Assembly (NCBI RefSeq): GCF_031143425.1
Contig: NC_090444.1
Span: 1,353,342,323 to 1,353,406,322 of the forward strand
Direction of reading: 5' to 3'
Length of the DNA stretch: 64,000 nucleotides
Source of the DNA: Pleurodeles waltl
Taxonomy: Eukaryota > Chordata > Amphibia > Caudata > Salamandridae
The notes under the pieces are model-generated. The model had not been told where the DNA came from, made no database searches, and saw nothing but the letters and a program-made list of their open reading frames with translations. This document shows positions 59,956 to 64,000 of this stretch, piece after piece; position 1 is the first letter of the stretch, and each line of letters starts with the position of its first letter. A program made the translations under genes and the position numbers.

Positions 59956-61348
59956 ATGGCACCTCAAAGACACCCCAGGTTTTCTGAGGAGGAGCTCAAG
60001 GTCATGGTGGAGGAAATCATCCGGGTAGAGCCACAGCTATTCGGATCACAGATGCAGCAGACATCCTTTGCAAGGAAGATGGAGCTATGGCGGAGAATTG
60101 TCGACAGGGTCATCGCAGTAGTACAGCACCAAAGAACACAGGATGACATCAGGAAGAGGTGGAATGACCTATTGGGGAAGGTGCGTTCCGTGGTATCCAG
60201 ACACCAGGTAGCTGTACAGAGGACTGGCAGTGGACCCCCACCTCCTCCCCCACAACTAACAACATGGGAGGAGCAGGTCTTGGTGATCATGCATCCTGAG
60301 GGCCTCGCAGGAGTAGCTGGAGGACTGGTCTCTGGTAAGTCAAATCTTTACTACTATATCCCTTACCCTACCTGTATGCCATCACAAACCCCTACCCCTA
60401 CCCTCACACCCATCACCCCAACACCTCACAGATATCCCACTATCACAACCCACACATCCCAATACCAAGCCCTGCATGTGACAGCAATGCATGGACACCC
60501 ATTACAGACCTGCATAGACTCCCTTCACCAAAGCACGTCCAGTAGAGAGACTCAGCCAGGGCACACAAACACCATTGACACAAGGGCCAATGCAATAATG
60601 CAAGCACAGGAGTAAAGGGAAACTCACCCATTGCAAAAAATGGCACACACAGATATAATAACTACACATTTACACTCCAACAGGACCCCTACCCAACCTC
60701 ACCGGACAGGAGGTGCCAGCCATATCCAGTCCCCCCACAGAAGAGGCCCACAGTGACGACAGCAGCTCTGCACGCCTGGATCAAGATGGCCAGCCCAGCC
60801 CATCAGGGACCTCTGGACAGTCAGTTCCCCTGCCACAGTCACAAACCACCACTGAACCTCCCTCTTCAGGAATCACCATCACAGCACCCACCCAGCGGGC
60901 CCATGCCACTGTCCCCGGGACACATCAATCAGCAGTGTGTCCACCACTATAGGGACCCCAGACAACCCCACAAACACAGGATGATCAAGGACCTGGGGTC
61001 AGTGGCAGTGGGCATACGGTTCAGGGGACAGAGGCACAGGACAACAGGGAAGCTGAGAGGACTGCTGTGCCACAGGGGGAGGACAGGCCCAGGGAATCCA
61101 CTCTGCACAAGGCACTCTCCAACATCATGGGAGCATACCACCATTCCCAGGAGACCATGGGCGCGGAACTGGCCAAGTTTCAGGAGACCCAGTGGCTGCG
61201 GGAGGAACAGTACCTGGGGATCAGGGAGGACTTGAAGTCCATTAAAACCACCCTGGTCACCATTGCAGGGGTGCTGGCAGACATGACCAATACCATGAGG
61301 AAGGCAGTGACAGACCAACGGGCCCCTGACACTAGCCCGAACGATTAA
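59956..61348 (+). pseudogene. SANT/NAIF1-like transposon gene (B2), nonsense codons
   Basis: Exon 1 59956-60334 (MAPQRHPRFSEEELKVMVEE, LFGSQ, MELWRRIVDRVIAVV, DDIRKRWNDLLGKVRSVVSR) is fully open. Donor GTAAGT; exon 2 from 60684 after TCCAACAG. In exon 2, TAG at 60950-60952 replaces the CAG of B1, the frame then continues through LHKALSNIMGAYHHSQETMG and KFQETQWLREEQYLGI, and TAA at 61346-61348 replaces a GAA of B1. There are no frameshifts. The first 215 residues, including the DNA-binding domain, could still be made. Poly(A) signal at 61690-61695. Confidence 0.85.
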
Positions 61349-61982
61349 TAGCCCTCCACACCCACAGGTGCTAGTAGACAGGAGGTCCCGCCACAGGACC
61401 AACAGGCCACCAGCACCCCACCCCCTGCAGAAGGAGAACCACCCCGTAATCCTGCGATCCAGGCACAAGACAGACAACATTGCCAAGACCCCGCCAGAAA
61501 ATAAGACTCTCATGATTGTCACCCTTCTGTCCCACTATGTCACCCTGACCACCTTGAACTGCCATTGCTCCACTTCCTATGCCCCCTTGGACAATGCACT
61601 TGTGATACAGAGAGACTGGACTCTACCATGGATATTCCGCCACCATCATCCCAGCCCATTGCACATCCCTCTCCACTTATTAGCACTGAAATAAACACCC
61701 TTAAAAAAAAAAACAATCTGGAGTCAGTCTGTACTTTCACAAATATGTTATTACAACCTCTCTGACAAATATCAATGTCAATGTTCACTTGCACATACCA
61801 AAGTATGACAGTTGTTGGGCAGCAGTGAACATAGCAGAAGGCAGAATGTGGTACCAAGATCTGTGAAAAGGAAAGGCAAAGTGAACTGTCAGGGTCCATA
61901 CACAGAGGTAAAAAGGCAGACTTATACAATGTCCTACAGTAGTCTGACATGAGAGGAACAGTGCCAGTCTCTTATCTGTGTC

Positions 61983-63150
61983 TCACTGGAAGTATTGCAT
62001 GATGATGTTGTTTCAGTTGTCAATATCGTCTTCTTCTGCCTCCTCTTCTTCACTGTCCACAGGCTCCACAGCTGCCACAAGACCAACATCAGGCCCATCC
62101 TCCTGCAGAAAAGGCACCTGACGTCGCAAAGCCAGGTTGTGCAACATACAGCATGCGCCGATTATCTGGCACACCTTCTTTGGTGAGGAGTATAGTGAGC
62201 CACCTGTTAGATGGAGGCACCGGAATCTGGCCTTCAGGAGGCCGAAAGTCCGCTCTATAATCCTCCTAGTTCACCCAAGTGCCTCATTGTAGCATTCCTT
62301 TGCCCTTGTCCTGGGATTCCTCACAGGGATCCGTAGCCATGACAGGTTGGGGTAACCAGAGTCACTTTCAAATATCGAGGGGTATCCGTTAGACATACAC
62401 AAACCATTAGGGACTCTCCCATATCCAGACACCTATTCAAACTGTGTGGGGACCTTGGGCTCACCTGTTAGCCACACATGGTGCCTGTGGAATTGCCCCA
62501 TCACATAAGGGATGCTGCTATTCCTCAAAATGTAAGCGTCATGCACAGAGCCAGGATACTTGAAATTCACATGGGAGATGTACTGGTCTGCCAAACACAC
62601 CATCTGCACATTCATTGAATGGTAGCTTTTACGATTTCTGTACACCTGTTCATTCCTGCAGGATGGGGCAAATGCCACATGTGTACCATCAAGGACACCA
62701 ATGATGTTGGGGATATGTCCCAGGACATAGAAGTCACCTTTCACTGTGGGCAAATCCTCCACCTGGGGGAAAACTATGTAGCTGCAGCAGGGCAGGCAGC
62801 ACGCTAGTCAACACGTTAGAGAACATTGGCTGTGACATCACTGATGCCATGGCCACTGTTGTTTGAAAGTAACCACTGGCCAGGAAATGGAGCACTGACA
62901 GGACCTGCACTAGAGGGGGGATTCCTGTGGGATGGCAGATAGACGACATCAGGTCTGGCTCCAATTGGGCACACAGTTCATGGATTGTGGCACGATCAAG
63001 TCTGTAGGTGATAATGATGTGTTTGTCTTCCATTGTCGACAGGTCCACCAGGGGTCGGTACACCGGAGTAAAATGCCATCTCATCATCTGCCCCAGCGGA
63101 TGTGCCCTATGGAGGATAATGGTGAGCAGAGGGTTATATACCACATAGGT
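61983..63150 (-). pseudogene. HARBI1-type DDE nuclease (B2), broken
   Basis: Exon 1 (about 63150-62465) reads HPLGQMMRWHFTPVYRPLVD, IIITYRLDRATIHELCAQLE and VLSVLHFLASGYFQTTVAMA. An 11-nt loss near 62785 shifts the frame, followed by NIIGVLDGTHVAFAP (first Asp) and VNFKYPGSVHDAYILRNSSI (second Asp). The donor is at 62464. The last exon (62364-61983) starts DSGYPNLSWLRIPV, has TGA in place of an Arg codon just before TRRIIERTFGLLKARFRCLH (catalytic Glu), and ends at 61983 with DIDN*NNIMQYFQ. One base is also missing at the acceptor joint. All three catalytic residues remain recognisable. Confidence 0.85.
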
Positions 63151-63329
63151 TGCACAAGGGTGTTTTGCACTATTGTGATTTAATCGGTGTGTGGCGCTGT
63201 GTGTCCGTATTCCTGCTCAAATATGCTGTTATGCAGTTAGGTGCCCTGCGATGTGCCCCCCTGAAAAGATGGCTGCCTGCCCTGTAAGGAGGGACAAGGC
63301 CAAATGAGGTAACTGCGCTGGCGTTGTGC

Positions 63330-63470
63330 AGCGTCCAAGTAGGCGGTCGAAGACCGCCGTGCAAATATAGCATTGGTTATCATTGGGCCCTATTTGGTTC
63401 CAGGAGCCAATGACGATGTACGCCGGTGGTGACGGTACGCACCGCCACGGACGTTACCGCCATTTTCTAT
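63330..63470. promoter_or_regulatory. Divergent HARBI1/Myb intergenic block (B2)
   Basis: AGGCGGTCGAAGACCGCC (palindromic), CCAGGAGCCAATGACGATG, then ACGTTACCGCCATTTTCTAT. The same block is in B1 and, inverted, in B3, between the divergent HARBI1 and second Myb genes. Includes a CCAAT-box-like GCCAATGA. The promoter role is inferred. Confidence 0.45.
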
Positions 63471-63499
63471 CTGTTCACTCACTTGATACCTGACCTTCA

Positions 63500-64000
63500 A
63501 CAGGAGAGGACCTACACTGCAAGTGCTGCTGTGACCTGAGTCTAGAACCCTGGAGGATTTGGACAAACTGGTGGATGGGGTCCTCCCCTAGTACACACTA
63601 CTCTACGGTCCTCCAGACAAACAGGTGAGGACACTGTGAGCATGATCGATGGGACATGAATGTATGGAGTGGCCTGGATGGAAGATAAATGTGTGGGGGC
63701 TGTGGCCAGCATGTGAGGATGGTCAGTGTATGTGTTTCAGGGCACGGGTGGGAAGTTGTGGCCAATGAGTAAGAAGAACCGGACGGGGGAGTAAGTTCCA
63801 TTCTTATGTTACCTTTGCTGCAGGTTAGCGCCCACCAGAAGAAGGGTATTTGGCGTGCCATCACCAAGGAAGTGCGGACCCTGGGGGTCTATCTTAGATG
63901 GAGCACCCATTGCCGCAAGAGGTGGGAGGACCTGCGCCGCTGGAGCAAGAAGACGGTGGAGGCCCAGCTGGGGATGGCCTCCCAATGTGGAAGGGGTGCC
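63500..64000 (+). pseudogene. Second Myb-type gene (B2), partial at window end
   Basis: Exon 0 (about 63500-63624) reads RRGPTLQVLL, TGA, PESRTLEDLDKLVDGVLP, TAG, YTLLYGPPDKQ, then donor GTGAGG. Exon 1 from 63824 (acceptor TTTGCTGCAG) is open to the window end: VSAHQKKGIWRAITKEVRTL, STHCRKRWEDLRRWSKKT, EAQLGMASQ. The regularly spaced W...W and basic helix are a Myb/SANT-like DNA-binding fold. The homologous B3 gene shows what should follow. Two nonsense codons in exon 0 disable it. Confidence 0.75.

Larger units (their letters stand above)
59392..64000. mobile_element. PIF/Harbinger element B2 (runs past window end)
   Basis: Left end GGCCCTCATTAAAACCCTGG preceded by TTA (59389-59391), the canonical Harbinger target. 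Gene order: SANT (+), HARBI1 (-), second Myb (+). This is the most complete of the three B copies here and defines the family's gene set. The right end lies outside the window. Confidence 0.85.

Overview
The window contains no recognisable host gene. It is almost entirely transposable elements, many inserted into one another, and every coding sequence I can name belongs to a transposon. Families present: PIF/Harbinger (HARBI1-type nuclease plus Myb/SANT proteins), an L1-clade LINE, an L2-clade LINE with a tRNA-derived SINE that shares its 3' tail, a second LINE of unassigned clade, Ty3/gypsy fragments, hAT-like debris, GC-rich MITEs and satellites. Spliceosomal introns and vertebrate-type L2, L1 and Harbinger families point to a vertebrate with a very large genome. 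The repeat repertoire fits a salamandrid newt such as Pleurodeles; that assignment is inference from familiarity, not a search.

Layout. 1-12.2 kb: a GC-rich MITE (403-991), a 139-bp satellite (about 1790-2720), then Harbinger-like element A1, which carries a three-exon Myb-like gene (+) with all frames open, facing a two-exon SANT gene (-) with one premature stop. A1 ends at 12203 in a perfect hairpin. 12.2-17.3 kb: a degenerate ~670-bp tandem repeat holding a MITE relic, a 2.7-kb LTR-like element (13379-16060) and a second GC-rich MITE (16094-16629). 17.3-25.3 kb: purine-rich pseudo-coding sequence split by two MITEs, an LTR fragment next to a large palindrome, a BED-like exon, degenerate repeats and a TG/TA microsatellite. 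25.4-30.06 kb: LINE reverse-transcriptase remains and gypsy pol, with a local tandem duplication of about 1.1 kb. 30.06-34.72 kb: Harbinger copy B1. 34.7-38.77 kb: gypsy leader/PBS/LTR (-), an L2 3' end and low-complexity DNA.

38.77-64 kb is a nested stack. A Harbinger-like left end with a HARBI1 gene is followed by a SINE, an L2 (-), and the SANT and Myb genes of a second A-type element (A2). A2 is split by Harbinger copy B3 (45591-50350, TSD TGA), by an almost full-length L1 (51176-57386, 11-bp TSD), and by Harbinger copy B2 (from 59392, TSD TTA), which runs off the window. Removing B3 and the L1 brings A2's two convergent genes to about 1.5 kb apart, matching the 1.57 kb in A1.

Taken together, copies B1, B2 and B3 imply an autonomous B element with three genes: a SANT/NAIF1-like gene (+), a HARBI1 nuclease (-) converging on it, and a second Myb-type gene (+) divergent from HARBI1. 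Each copy carries different disabling lesions. The most unusual things here are the A1 element (two DNA-binding proteins, no nuclease), the histone-H1-like tail of the second Myb protein in B3, the multi-hairpin MITEs and the nested A2 locus.
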